Assembly: GCA_033065855.1 (NCBI GenBank)
Contig: JAVXUO010000926.1
Location: 124,001 to 188,000 of the forward strand
Source: Escallonia rubra
Lineage: Eukaryota > Streptophyta > Magnoliopsida > Escalloniales > Escalloniaceae
Direction of reading: 5' to 3'
Length of the DNA stretch: 64,000 nucleotides
In this document: positions 24,299 to 35,639 of the stretch, one piece after another
Position numbering within the stretch: position 1 is the first letter of the stretch
How the letters are laid out: the number at the start of each line of letters is the position of its first letter
Notes under the pieces: generated by a model
Told to the model about the DNA's origin: nothing
The model's database searches: none
What the model saw: the letters and a program-made list of their open reading frames with translations, nothing else
Made by a program: the position numbers and the translations under genes

Positions 24299-26419
24299 AA
24301 TTTGAAGGATCAATTTCACCTAGCACCTCAATCTTTTGGGTGATTTGCACTCTCTACCTCGATGTTTTAACCTTGATAGCACCTCAAACTTTTTAATTAG
24401 TGGTGTCTAGCATCAATAACGGTCGAACTCTTCTTCTCTCCTTTCACCGGTCGTCTGTTAGATTTGTGAGGGCAAAATGGTCAGTTCGCTTATTATGTCC
24501 ACGATGGCATTCGCATGGCTTCAATGTGGCATCTACATAGAATACTCCTCAATTTAGTATTTTTGAAGGGTTTTTTGGTAATTTACTAAAAATATTACTA
24601 CGTAGAGAAGCAAAAAATATTACTAACTGTAAATTGCAATTAGTAAATTCGTGGTGGTTGGTTTCTGGGTTGCATTCTAAGTTTTAGAGTTTTTTTTTTA
24701 TTATCTTGGACGCTTACCATAGCTGGAAAGCATAAAACATCTCTAGCCATTCTCAATCTGGTTCTTTTTGCAAATTGGTGGTGGTGGTGATGGTGGTGCT
24801 TGACCACACGTAGTGGGGTGGTTTGGTTTTGGAGATCGGCCATGGGGTTTGATGCATGGTGGTGGTTTAACAACGACAACAGATTGTTGGTTGCAATGGC
24901 GACGGATCGTGCGTTTTGGTGCATGCTTGTTGTTTACCAACAGTAATGGGGGGTTTGGAGGTGGTCCTTGATTCGAAATCTAGTGTGCTGGTGGTTTATC
25001 GACGGACGGTGAGTGGGAGCGGGTGGCAGATAGCGATTGGTTGGGGAGGTGGTGACAGGGGGCTAATATGGTGGGTAGCAATTTTGGTGGGTTTTCTTGT
25101 GGTGGTGGTTATTGGCTTGGTAGTGGCGATTTTGATGGGTTTTGTGGTGGTGGTTGGTTCGTGAGGCTACTGTTCCACTGGTATTTATTGTTGTAGTAAT
25201 TGGTTTGGTATGGCTAGTAGTGGTGGATGAGTAATAGTTTGGTGGTGATGGTGTTTGGTTTGGCTAGTAACGGTGGATGAGTTGTATTTTGGTTGTGACG
25301 GTGTTTGGTTTGGCTAGTGGTGGAGGATGGATTTTATTATTGTGGTGGTGGTTGGTTTGGTGGGGCTAAGATGGTGGTGGGTGGGTTGTATGATGGTGGT
25401 GGTGGACTGAAGATTTTTAGCAAATTAAGAAGGGTTTTGGGATAACTAGTAAGGATTACGTGCTTTGCACGTTATATAGTAATTTAAAATAAAAATATTG
25501 TGAACCTTAGTGAAAAATACAGTTTAAATGAATCAATACGACTATTATAATTAAACGATAATAATAAATTAGTTGTTAACTGCTAATCAATGACGCGAAA
25601 TATGAAAAGTTAATTGCACAAAACATGATCTTACTTTCAAAACCAAAATTTTCATGCCAATTATCACAAATATTTTTCACTATTCATTGTATTAATTTCT
25701 TTCGTCACATCAAGTTGCCGTTAAATAGAATCCTGATTGTTTCATATTATATCTTTTTTTTTTTATCAAAAGTACATTAACATTGTAATTAGTTTCAAAC
25801 ATCTTCCACAAATATCTAACTTTCATGAAACGCTACAAGTTTGACTGTACAGTAATAAAAGTGAAGAAAATATTTCGAGATAATTAATGTCAAGTATATA
25901 TATTAGAGTTGTCTAATTTCCTATAATATGTCTTGATGAGAGATATATAAGTTTAGAAAGTGAAATTGAGAAGAAGTTTGAATTATAATTAAGTGATATT
26001 AACGAAAGTTCAAAAATAACCCGAAAAGAATTGTCGAAAATAAAGTATTTAATGGGAAGAAGTTATGATTAATAATGTAACAAAGTTTGTAAGACGAAAT
26101 CGGTTAGGAGTTTAAATTTTGCATCTTTAAAATCAGAAATCAAGCGAACTCAAAAGATCTAACAGGACACAGAGAAAATGAACTGCTTAGGCAATAAATT
26201 TAGTAACCTTAGCTTTCAATGATCTTTTTAAAGTTTTTCTATCGTTCACTTTGAGAGTTTTGTCACTTTTTCCTACAAGCATCACCACTAAAGTTTAAAA
26301 TATCATTACTTAGGATTTTCAGTATCATTCATTACCCATCTTGTTTCTTTGTATACAGTGATGGTCATTTCTTGTAACGATGATTATTAGGGGTCAAAAT
26401 ATACCTTGCATTTATTTGC

Positions 26420-26610
26420 TTTTGGTAATGATCTACTCTATTAGTCCTTGTGTCCCAAAATTTATTATCATATTTTCTTTTCGAACTGTCCCAAAAAAAA
26501 TGAGCAGTTTTCAAGTTAAAAAAGATTATGTAGGTATTTTTACATGTTTACCCTTTTTGTACACATTTTTTTATTCTACTTCTTTCTCCACATTTAAACC
26601 TTCACCAATG
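26420..26610. repeat. MITE fragment, copy 1 of a dispersed family
   Basis: The stretch with GTCCCAAAAAAAATGAGCAG, GATTATGTAGG and ACATGTTTACCCT aligns with 39028-39110, which has GTCCCAAAAAAATTGATCAT, GACTCTATAGG and TCATGTTTACCCT. The GTCCCAAAA-type text resembles the ends of Stowaway/Tourist-like MITEs, but only one end is evident. Confidence 0.4.
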
Positions 26611-26811
26611 GTAACGAACTAAACAATTTCAATAATGTTCACAAACTTACGTTTTTCACCCTATATTTATACATACGCATTAAAGGTTTAATATAAATAC
26701 AAACTCAACAAAAGTTTATCATATAACCCAGATCATTCATCAAATAATGACCTTAAAAAGGAAAAAAAATATTACCTAAAGCATAAAATTTCAAGAGTTA
26801 AGAAAATTATA

Positions 26812-27940
26812 GGGTAAATTGCACCATGACCTTAATGTTAGGATAAAATTACACACGTGTTGATTAGGTGGAACAAATAGCACTTATTTCCGTTGACCAA
26901 GCAAAAATGCTGAAAGATGAAAAGACAAGAATGTTCATCACTTAGGAATGTAATTCTTCAAATGTCATTTTTCGTCCCTTCATCTCACCATATAGCCCCA
27001 CCACTACCATCACTTTACTCTTCTCCAGCTTCACACACCCACATGCGCACGGGCGCGCGCGCACACAGCCACCCACCCACCCACAACCGGCCACAACCAC
27101 AGCAATAATCCCATCCCACCATCATCCAATTATTCAGCTTTCTCACCCTAATCACTTGTAACAAACCATCACGATTTAACAAACCAAACGAACAAAATTG
27201 AAATTTTGAATTTGGGATTCGCTATCTGGAAAAAGATGTATAAGATTCTTGTTTGCATCAAACTACTACTCAACACCACCACAACCGCTGCCATTAACTA
27301 CCACCAAAGCAGCCTTTCATCACCACTAATCAGCTTACCACTGCGTCCAATCAGCGCATCACCTGTTCAATTCACTCACCCCCGGCAGACAACCCACCAC
27401 CACCCCAAATTGACCCTCTACGCACCACAATCGTCATCAATCAACCTTCCACAACCCACCACCTCTAATTAACACGCCTAGACACACATTTAACTAATGT
27501 TACAGATTTATGATTGATTTAGCAGCTTTGAAAATTTTCATGTTTGTGCTGCTGCTGAGGACGTTTACGGCGGTGGAGGTGCGACCGGATGGGGTGGGAT
27601 AACATGGAGGCCGACGTTCACCGGCATCGGGATGAGGCGGGTGGGGCTAAGCCAGTTTGCCCAACTCTCAGGCTGAGTGCTTGCCGAGGAAGGTGCGGCG
27701 ATGGGGTAGGGGGAGAATTTGGGTTGAAACACTAATTTGAAAATTAGGATTTATAAATTTTTATATTGTATACACCTTGTAGATACAAATGAGGGCAATA
27801 TTGACATCCACAAAATACGTATTGATGACATACGCAAATCAAAAATATTTTTTAACAGATCAATACGGCTTTATCTTTTGAAACTAGTCATTGATTGTAA
27901 TTTTACTCTAACCTCAGGGATATGCGTTATTTTGATGTGA
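26812..27940. mobile_element. Possible further nested element with diverged TIRs
   Basis: TAGGATAAAATTACAC near 26840 and, on the other strand, TTAGAGTAAAATTACAA near 27895 are inverted copies with partly matching sequence outside them. Between lie CCACC-rich DNA (about 27000-27470) and a GCG-rich patch (27550-27700). The arms are only about 70% alike by eye and no TSD was found. Confidence 0.35.
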
Positions 27941-28372
27941 TAATTTTTAAGGTTATGTTTTGATAAGGTTTTGTTCAAAGGTGAACAGAGACTTAGCATC
28001 ATATCTATAAGAATGGGTTAGGTCCACTCCCACATTTTTGTTACTTAAAGATGCATTAGTGAACTTTTAACCTCTTTAACAGCAAATTATTTATATTTAG
28101 CCAAAAATATTGTAGTTTAGTCTCACCTTCTTAAAAGTAAAAAATACACTTAATTTTTGTAAACCTTTTATATCTAAAAAGGATATTTTTAATGAAAAAA
28201 TGTTTAGCCATTTTAATCCCTTGAGATTATTTTATATCTTGAGGTCAGATACTTACCCGTTTTAGTTATATTTATAGTGCTTTGTCACGAAAATATGAAT
28301 TAGTGAATCTCTTAGCATCAAAATGTTTAAAGTTAGTCAAAACAGTAATAATTTATCCTCATTTTTTAAATG

Positions 28373-28374
<2 letters not shown>

Positions 28375-28429
<55 letters not shown>
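28375..28429. repeat. (AT)n microsatellite, about 27 units
   Basis: Uninterrupted AT dinucleotides inside the candidate Helitron. Confidence 0.95.
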
Positions 28430-28432
<3 letters not shown>

Positions 28433-28700
28433 TAAACTTGAAAAGAATAGTTTAGGAGAAAAAATTAATTATTTAACCCCTTGCGTATCGAAACTTAAGA
28501 GTTTTCAAGCTCTAAAAATTTTATTAATCATTTGAGCCGAAATAAATTGGAGTCTTTATCAATTGGGTTCCATCTAATTATATCACTTATAAGAGTAAAA
28601 TATACGAAGACAATAACTATATGAAAAACATGTAATCATGTAAATATATGATATCTCAGGATACAGTGGATCATAAAAAGATAATAACCTTGTAAAGAAT

Positions 28701-28872
28701 ATATTGTCATGCAAATAAGGGTATTTCAATAACTCTAATACGAATATAAAATTATGTACTTGCCACAAACTCAAGTTATGAAGGATATATTGCCATGCAA
28801 ATAAGGGTATTTCAACAACTCTAATACGAATATAGAATTATGTACTTGTCACGAACTCAAGTTATGATTAGG
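28701..28872. repeat. 86-bp tandem duplication
   Basis: Two copies start at 28701 (ATATTGTCATGCAAATAAGG) and 28787 (ATATTGCCATGCAAATAAGG) and continue through ACTCTAATACGAATAT to CTCAAGTTATGA. Looser related pieces with AGAGACTTGATATC occur at about 28920 and 29094, so the region has expanded by repeated local duplication. Confidence 0.85.
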
Positions 28873-29685
28873 AGCTGAGAGAGGCTTTACTTTAACGAAA
28901 GCATATATTCCAATAAAGATATTTTAACGAAAGAGACTTGATATCATTTGAGAAGTTAAAAACACCATTATTTTTTAATCACTCTCTTATTAAAATTAGG
29001 TATTTAATGAAAAAAACAAAAGTTTAAGTCAAAATTAAAAAAAAAATCCTTAACTCTAACCTAAACATATATTTCAATAAGGGTATTTACGGAAAGAGAC
29101 TTGATATCTTATGAGAAGTCAAAAATACCTTTATTTTTAAATAACACTAATTTAAAAAGGGTACTTAATAGAAAAAAAATATTATAAGTAAAAAATACCC
29201 TTACTTACTCTTAACCTTCAATGAAAATATCAATTAGAGAATGATACTTTAAGGAAAGAAAAGATTAGCCATCTAACCCCATCCGTGCTTTTATATATGT
29301 ATAGATATAAATAGAAAAATGAAAAGAGAGTGTTGTTGGAGGTGGGTGACATGGATACCACGTCTATGCCAAGTGGATGCCATGTTGACATGATATGAGA
29401 CGTGACAATCTTACCCCTCAAAACCTAGCAAATGTCTGATCAAAAGGGAGTTTGACTGTTATTTGGTGTTGGACAACAAGATTTAAAAAGTGAGTTGCGG
29501 GCAGCCAAAGTTAAACATCGAGGTGCAGAGTAAAAATCATGCCAAAGATAGAGGTGCTGGGCAAAATTGATCTGAATTTGAATACATTAACATCGCATTA
29601 ATCACAAATTGAAATTTATAAATGAATTAGTATTATTTTCATAAATCCAATGAGGGTAAGATGAGCCTCAAGATCTAATAGAAAA

Positions 29686-31306
29686 GGTAAAGGGAAAGAT
29701 AGTTGTATTATTGAACCTTATAAAATTGAGTTCATTGGAGCCTCTGTATAGATGTATAAAAAGGATATCCTACAAGAAACAGAAAGACAGTGTACTAGAA
29801 CAATGAGAGTTATAGAATGTTCTAGACTTAGGATAACTGCGAATAGAAAATTGAAACACATAAATCTAACATTCCTCCTCAAACTCTAGGTGGTAGTGAA
29901 AATAAGTTTGAGTTTAGAGGTTAGTCCGGAGCTGTGTCTTGTTCCTTGTTACCAAGAAGTGAGATCCAAGTTAAGGTTGTGGTGTTGTAGATCTAAGGTC
30001 AGATGCATAAGATTCTAGATCCAAAGTGTGGTCTAATAAGAATGGAGTTACATGGCATGGTCCGACTGCGATATAAGACAAGGATTCTCGAGATGAGATC
30101 CTACAACCATGAAGGTCGTGGGGTGAGGCCCAGCGACAAGAGACAGGAGTCCCTAGGCAAAGTTCGACGACCATGAAGGTCCCAGAACAAGGTCTGGCGA
30201 TTAAGGACAAGCACAAATCTACAGGAAAAGTCCAACGACCATGAAGGTCTGGACGCCAGGTTCGGTGACTAAGGATATGGCAAGAGTCCTAGGGCGAAGT
30301 CTCACGACCGAAGAGGTCTCGGCACAAGGTCTGGAGACTAGGATCAGGGTAGGAGTTCCGGGCTGAAGTCTGACGACCATAGAGGTCTCAGGGTAAGGTT
30401 TGACAACTAAGAACAAGGCATGAGTCCTGGGGCGAAGCCCGAGACCATAGAGGTCTCAAGGGCGTGGTCCAGCAACTAAGAACAGGGCAGGAATCCCAGG
30501 GCAAAGTCCGATGACCATGAAGATCTCAAGGCAAGGTCCGACAACTAAGCCCAGGGCAAAGTCTAACGACCTTAGAGGTCTCGGGGCAAGGTCTGGCAAC
30601 TAGGAACATGGCAGGAATCTTGGAGTGAAGTCTGACGACCATAGAGGTCTTAGAACAAGGTCCAACGACTAAAGACAAGCCATGATCAGTTGTTACAACG
30701 AATCAAAAAAGCAAGAAATAACAAAATAACATGACATGAGGTTGGAAACAGAAGATAGAAAGAGAATCTGAGCAGGCCAATAGCGAGATTGGCTTCAAAA
30801 TGATGAAAAATGGTGGGAGCGGGTTTGAGAGGAGAAAATAGGGTGAAATTAGAATAAGCAGAATCCCAATAGCATACGAATATGAAAATTTGCAGAGAAT
30901 AGGAAGGAAAAAATAACTAACGAGGGTCAAAAGGAAAGCTATGGTATTGAAAAATCATTAAGGTTGTAACCGAAGCGAAAGTCGCAAGAAAGAATGGCTA
31001 GAAAGGAATGATCAAGATTATGAACTTAAAAAGAAAAGAAGAACATGAAAAGAAACTAGGAAAACATGAGTTGGCCGTGCGAACCGACAAAAAGCCGTTC
31101 GTCAGAATTTGCAGAAACGCTTTAAAGCCTCTCAAAACGGCATACTATCATGAAAAGGTAAAGGGAAAGAACCTTATAAAAGTAAGCACAATGGAGTCTT
31201 TATCAAGCATGACTATCATACAAAAAAGAGAAAAGAGAGTCATACAGGAACTAAGAGTGGTATGGCATATTCTAGACTTAAGATCACAAAGAATAGGAAA
31301 CTGACA
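29686..31306 (+). mobile_element. Direct-repeat-bounded unit, possible small LTR-type element
   Basis: Stretches at about 29686-29868 and 31150-31306 are direct copies sharing AAAAGGTAAAGGGAAAGA, CCTTATAAAA, GAGAGTYATA and TTCTAGACTTA, roughly 70-75% alike by eye. Between them lies the 68-bp array (30080-30690). Terminal direct repeats around non-coding DNA resemble a TRIM-like or degraded LTR element, but no primer-binding site or TSD was identified. Confidence 0.35.
30080..30690. repeat. Degenerate tandem array, about 68-bp unit, about 9 copies
   Basis: The core GACGACCATAGAGGTCT and variants recur near 30109, 30168, 30237, 30308, 30376, 30444, 30511, 30568 and 30639. Each is followed by an AAGGTCTGG/AAGGTCCGA block and an AACTAAGAACAGGGCAGG block. 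Units are diverged and the array encodes nothing. Confidence 0.85.
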
Positions 31307-32129
31307 TATTGGTAAATTATATCTATCAAGATCAATGTTAACGTGTTCAAACCTCAGGCTAAGAATTTGCTAAAAGTTAAGGAAGCTCGAAGTTTGAAAA
31401 GGAAGCTCGAAGTTTGAAATGGATGCATCAGTGTTTACCGTCAAGGATGAAGAAACTAATCAAGCTCATTGCATGTCTCGCTTGGAGCTCTACAATGGGA
31501 ATAACAATATAGTTATATCCTAGACTTCCCTGGAAATAATTCCGCCAACTCAAACAAGGGATTAGGTAGCCTAGGTACCAATCGCAAAGCTCTCTTGAGA
31601 GAGGAGCTTATGTTTTCGGATGATGGCTCAGATATCAATATTCTTCATAAACATATCCAAGTACAACATTTCTTTCTTGACACAAGTCCATGGAACTCCG
31701 AAGTGGTTATACCGCGAAGGTCAAGGAAGCACTTTTGCCTGTGCCATCTCAATTTCACTTGTTTCGTGGACTAGGTAGTGGAACCTATTGAATGCTGTAA
31801 CCAAAGCGACGATGTATTATCAGATTAAGCATCTTATTAACAAGAGATTTTCGATGGAGCTGATGTATTGCAAGCATCTTCAAGTGGAAGTTAAAGACGT
31901 GTCTGACTAGTTTCGTGCAAAAGGAAGGCTTATCTATAAATGGAGTTTAAATTAAAGTGAAAGACTTGCATGCTGTAGGTACAGGAGAAGTAATATCGAT
32001 GTGGTATTTTCTACCTTATATTTGATATTCATCATATCCTTTTTGATTACTCCATTTATCTAATCCTGCTTTTGTTTGTTTCAAATCTTACATTTGAAAA
32101 TTCCGTACCTCGTACCCATCCATATTGTT
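31307..32129 (+). mobile_element. Degraded retroelement sequence ending in an LTR-like 3' end
   Basis: Contains a 20-bp doublet (GGAAGCTCGAAGTTTGAAA at about 31381 and 31402). Short coding-like stretches are broken by stops, for example around 31810-31930. The right end runs directly into the primer-binding site at 32130, so an LTR end should lie just before it. No gag, RT or integrase motif can be named with confidence. Confidence 0.35.
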
Positions 32130-32141
32130 TGGTATCAGAGC
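32130..32141 (+). other. Retrotransposon primer-binding site (initiator tRNA-Met type)
   Basis: TGGTATCAGAGC is the canonical 12-base complement to the 3' end of plant initiator methionine tRNA used by many Ty1/copia and some gypsy elements. Its plus-strand orientation implies an LTR ending just to the left and internal sequence starting to the right. Confidence 0.7.
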
Positions 32142-33099
32142 TATACGGTGCTCCCTAGACCAACTTATTCACGCCAGCAAAAAAGTGGTAGAGGAAGATG
32201 TGATTTAACAAATGATGGATCGTTTGAGAAAAGAAACAATAAGAACGTCAAATTTGAATACGTAAGTAGAACGACTTACCCCATAAAATGAACGTCAAGA
32301 AGCTCGTACTGAGTGCACTGGACCAAGCCGTGGGAATTCTTACTGATGAAAATTGAATGAGATATTATGCCAAACATTGTAATGAGCTATGCTTGAGGAG
32401 GTTTCACACTTCTGCTTTACCTGAAATTCATAGTTATCTTCAACCTTAAGGAATATCTAATTCTCGTTAAGAAAATATTTGCCTTCAATTAAAGATATAC
32501 AGTCTAGGCCAATTCGAGAATATAAAAGTACGTTAAACATCGATCTGTGACAAGGTTTGGGGATGAGAATTCAGTAGGAGAAGACTTCAACAATTCAGTT
32601 GGACTTTGCTTAATCTAGATTCTGACAGCTAACAACCTTCGCTAGGACCAGAGAATATGTTGCATTGCCTGCAGAACTTTCCAAACTGATGGATGGATGG
32701 CTCATCATAGAATTCAAGAAAGCGAATTTGTTCCTCTACATATGCCTATATGTATACATGTGAATGCCATTGTTTGTATGCCTGTTGCAATAGAGTGGTG
32801 AATGTAGTTTTTCTGGTGGGGTAAGTGATGCAGTTTCGGTTGGAAAGTGATGGGGAAGGGGATGAAAGAACGGATTTTGGATATAAATTGGCATGCCATC
32901 TAAGAAAACTATAATGGATTCCCTGATGAAACCTGTTTGTTCCAAATTCTCCTGGTCTTAATTCATACCTCATGCTTCCCACATCCAAATGATTGAGACA
33001 CTGAACCATCTCCATACCTTTGCTTCCACCTTATGTTTCATAAAGCGTTGGCAAGCCAAAAATCAGGTCAAAGTTTCCCTTTACGCTCACACTCAAGAA
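32142..33099. other. Internal retroelement remnant, unassigned
   Basis: No gag or pol domain recognised downstream of the primer-binding site. Minus-strand frames at 32746-33015 overlap and differ only by phase; none matches a family I know. Confidence 0.3.
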
Positions 33100-33560
33100 C
33101 ATAATAGTCTATGAAAAATGATGAGAGATAAAAGACGAAGAAGAAAAAGAAGACGACCTTAGAGCTTTGTTCATTGTGTCAAGTTGTGCTTCTTAACAAG
33201 CCTCAAACTGACACACAGAATCCTCAGTGTAAAACAATTATGCTTGACATACAAGGCCTTTATAGAGCAGAGGGATAGGCTACAATTAAAGAAGGAAAGA
33301 GAATCATTCAGTTCAATAATTATGAATGGAGGCTGTAGTTAAGGAATCAATCAATTGATTCCGCTAATTAGGAAGACTTTAGAAAATTTATCAAAAAGTC
33401 AAGTTTTGACTTGAAAATGAGAGAGAGAGAGAGAGAGACCCACACAACTCCCCACCCCTTACTAATAGTGTCAAAGGGAATTAGTCAAGGACATTTGGTT
33501 GCTTTAACCTTAGGGGATTGGTCAAGGAGATATGGTAGCTCTAACCACCCGTAAGAGGTA
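33100..33560 (-). mobile_element. Probable LTR (solo or truncated), minus strand
   Basis: On the minus strand this AT-rich block has an AG/CT microsatellite (33420-33439), then a TATA box CTCTATAAAGGC at 33256-33267. A plausible transcript start and leader follow, including TTACACTGAGGATTCTGTGT. This order fits a copia-type LTR. LTR ends and TSD were not fixed. Confidence 0.45.
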
Positions 33561-33699
33561 AGTTAACTACCTCGTAGTTTATAAAGTAATTTTATGCTTT
33601 GGTAATGGTTGCTCATTTCCCCACATATGGCAGGTAGAGAGCACACTTAGTTAAAGAATTTCAATTAAATCGCTATTTGCAAATTTATCGATCAAAGTT

Positions 33700-34850
33700 T
33701 GTAGGGCATTTTTTAAAAGACGGAATATTATGGTTTTTGCAAATTTACTTTCCAAAACATGGTAGCGTTTGAAATAGTTTTCGTTTTCAGTTTTTTATTC
33801 AGTTTTTAAAATTGTAAAAAATATTAACGTTTGACAGATAGTTATAGTAAAAAAAATTTTTTTGGCCTTCACTTTTATAAACCAGTTTTCAAAATGGAAC
33901 TGTTTTTTGAACACTCCAATTTGGAATTTTTAGTTTTTTTTTCCCATTTTAGATCCGCTTTTCAACTTTGTTGAAAGTATTTTATGTCTCTTTTTCCCTT
34001 CAATCTTCATCACCAACACTTATCATTCAAGAACACCAAACCACCAACATTGCCAATCACCATACCCATTGACCGCCGCTACCACCACCACCAATGATCA
34101 ACACCCCCGAACATCAAACAGACAAACACTGTCAACCACCAAAATCACTAACAGCCGATCTGCCACCACCAATGATCAAGACAACCAAACTTGCCAACAC
34201 TGTTAACAAGAAAATACGTACGCCCTTCCTGCAGTTATTCTTTCTCTCGGCCATGATAGGGGTTAGAGCCCCTAAGTAGCAAGCAAGGCTAGCCAGTCAA
34301 CTTATATACTAATAGGTAGAGTGGTGTCCGTGGTTGCGGCATGATCGGTTGTATCGCCCGCAAGGCAGCAGCTTGTCTTTGTTATCGCTCTACTGATCGC
34401 CGATCTGTCACCACCAATGATCAACATGCACGAACACCACCAACCACCATAGCTACTAATAATCACCACCATCATCGACCGACCAACAATGCCGAACACC
34501 AAACCCTCTAACATCAGTTACCACCATGGCACCACCATTCCTCTAAATTCAAATCACCGTCGTACCAACCACCACCCAAATATTTAATCCATTGATTAGC
34601 CCTAGACGATCGATTTCGTGCAAGTAAATTCCAAACCAATCAATTACTGCGATAGCAGTAGTTGGACGATGGTAAAGGACATGTGTTGGTCATGGTGGGC
34701 ACTTTCTGGTGGTTAAATATAGAAGCTCAGAAGGAGCTCTGAATTATTGAAAAATGAAAGAAAATAGAAGAGAGGAAAAATATGAGAAAAAATAAAAGCA
34801 AAAATCAATTATACAAAACGGCATTTTTGAAAATTTTAGGATACGGGTGA
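33700..34850. mobile_element. Probable non-autonomous element with CCACC-rich core
   Basis: AT-rich arms (33730-33960 and 34740-34840) surround a CCACC-rich core. The phrase CCACCAATGATCAACA or AAGACA recurs near 34090, 34167 and 34409, showing internal duplication. The architecture matches the 18.7-kb and 45.6-kb elements. TIRs and TSD were not resolved. Confidence 0.35.
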
Positions 34851-35459
34851 GGCGGAGATACAACAAATTTTATAAATATTTTTTTATGTACACTTAGTAT
34901 TGAATTTCTAAACAATTTAAATTTTAATAATCAATATACATATGTTTGATATATGTAAAAAGATATTAATATTCCAACCAAAGTAGTGAGTTTTTAAGTT
35001 TAATGGGTTCTTTTGAAAATTTTAAAGCTTTCGACCAAATTAGTAAGAATTTGTTAAGTTTAATGGGTTGTTTTATAAATATTAAAATTGTATAACTGAA
35101 CATAATAAAGTTTTTATGTAGTACCACTTTTATTTCTTTGAAGTACTGGGTTGGTTTATGTAATAACTTAACAATTGGGTCATTAAATAATATAACAAAA
35201 CTTGTGGATGCTAGCTGTCAAAAAGTCAAAGCCAGCCCACATAGAGAACATCGACATATTGACTCATTCACTGGAAGTGCACGGCACACGCCACTGGGTT
35301 GCCAGTAAGTCCCTTTCTCCTCCTCCTTTTTCTCCTTCTTCTGGGGCTTTTACTTCTTCTCTCCAATCTCCTCTCTCCTTTCAGATTCCTTGTCGGTGGT
35401 CGCTGGTGATCACTGGAGTTTTCAATGGTTGCCGGTGGTCACAGATCTGCCTTACACAG

Positions 35460-35611
35460 AGTCTATATGCACCCAAGCCGCACCCAGTATTTAAGAAATT
35501 AAAAAAAAAATGTTGGACACGCACCCACGCCGCACTCGAGGTGCACCTGCACCCGACACGTACCCGGTCCCGGTGCTGATGCTTCACCCTAAGTGCCGCA
35601 CTAGTGCTTCA
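35460..35611 (-). mobile_element. Fragment of a GAAGCAC-ended dispersed element
   Basis: On the minus strand it begins CTATGAAGCACTAGTGCGGC and continues with GC-rich GGTGCGGGTGC-like words, then a poly-T. The same terminal motif and word order are seen at both ends of 38321-39501 and at 63933. Preceding text (about 35380-35450) shares GGTGGTC and GATGGTTGC-like words with 38850-38930. Confidence 0.45.
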
Positions 35612-35639
35612 TAGTGGCCAACCATTCGTCCTCCTCTCC

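Larger units (their letters stand above)
25445..29305 (-). mobile_element. Candidate non-autonomous Helitron, minus strand, nested in the MULE
   Basis: On the minus strand the left boundary reads ACGTGCAAAGCACGT (a hairpin with 6-bp arms and an AAA loop), about 8 bp, then CTAG followed by host T at 25444: the standard Helitron 3' end. The other boundary reads TCTATACATATATAAAAGCA preceded by host A, a plausible Helitron 5' end. Excision would leave a plain AT dinucleotide, as Helitron insertion requires. There is no Rep/helicase coding sequence, so it would be non-autonomous. The 3' end is persuasive; the 5' end rests on TC plus the A-flank and general resemblance. Confidence 0.55.
24307..29574. 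mobile_element. Non-autonomous Mutator-like element with long TIRs (contains a Helitron)
   Basis: The left arm starts GGATCAATTTCACCTAGCAC. The right arm, read on the minus strand from 29574, starts CAGATCAATTTTGCCCAGCA. The two stay alignable for about 240 bp, sharing ACCTCGATGTTT and landmarks such as GAGGGCAAAATGGTC versus GAGGGGTAAGATTGTC. Flanks are AATTTGAA at 24299-24306 and 29575-29582, extendable to 9 bp with one mismatch. Long TIRs and an 8-9 bp target duplication fit a MULE. Between the arms are a GGTGG-rich segment (about 24640-25440) and, from 25445 to 29305, an apparent Helitron insertion, leaving about 1.4 kb of original element. No transposase is seen. Confidence 0.75.

Noticed and set aside
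25445-25475. The hairpin plus CTAG as a transcription terminator
   Set aside because: Hairpin-CTAG-T with a matching TC/A boundary at 29305 fits a Helitron end better, and no gene ends here.
30080-30690. CRISPR-like reading of the regular approximately 68-bp array
   Set aside because: Whole units are repeated with no unique spacers, and the DNA is eukaryotic.
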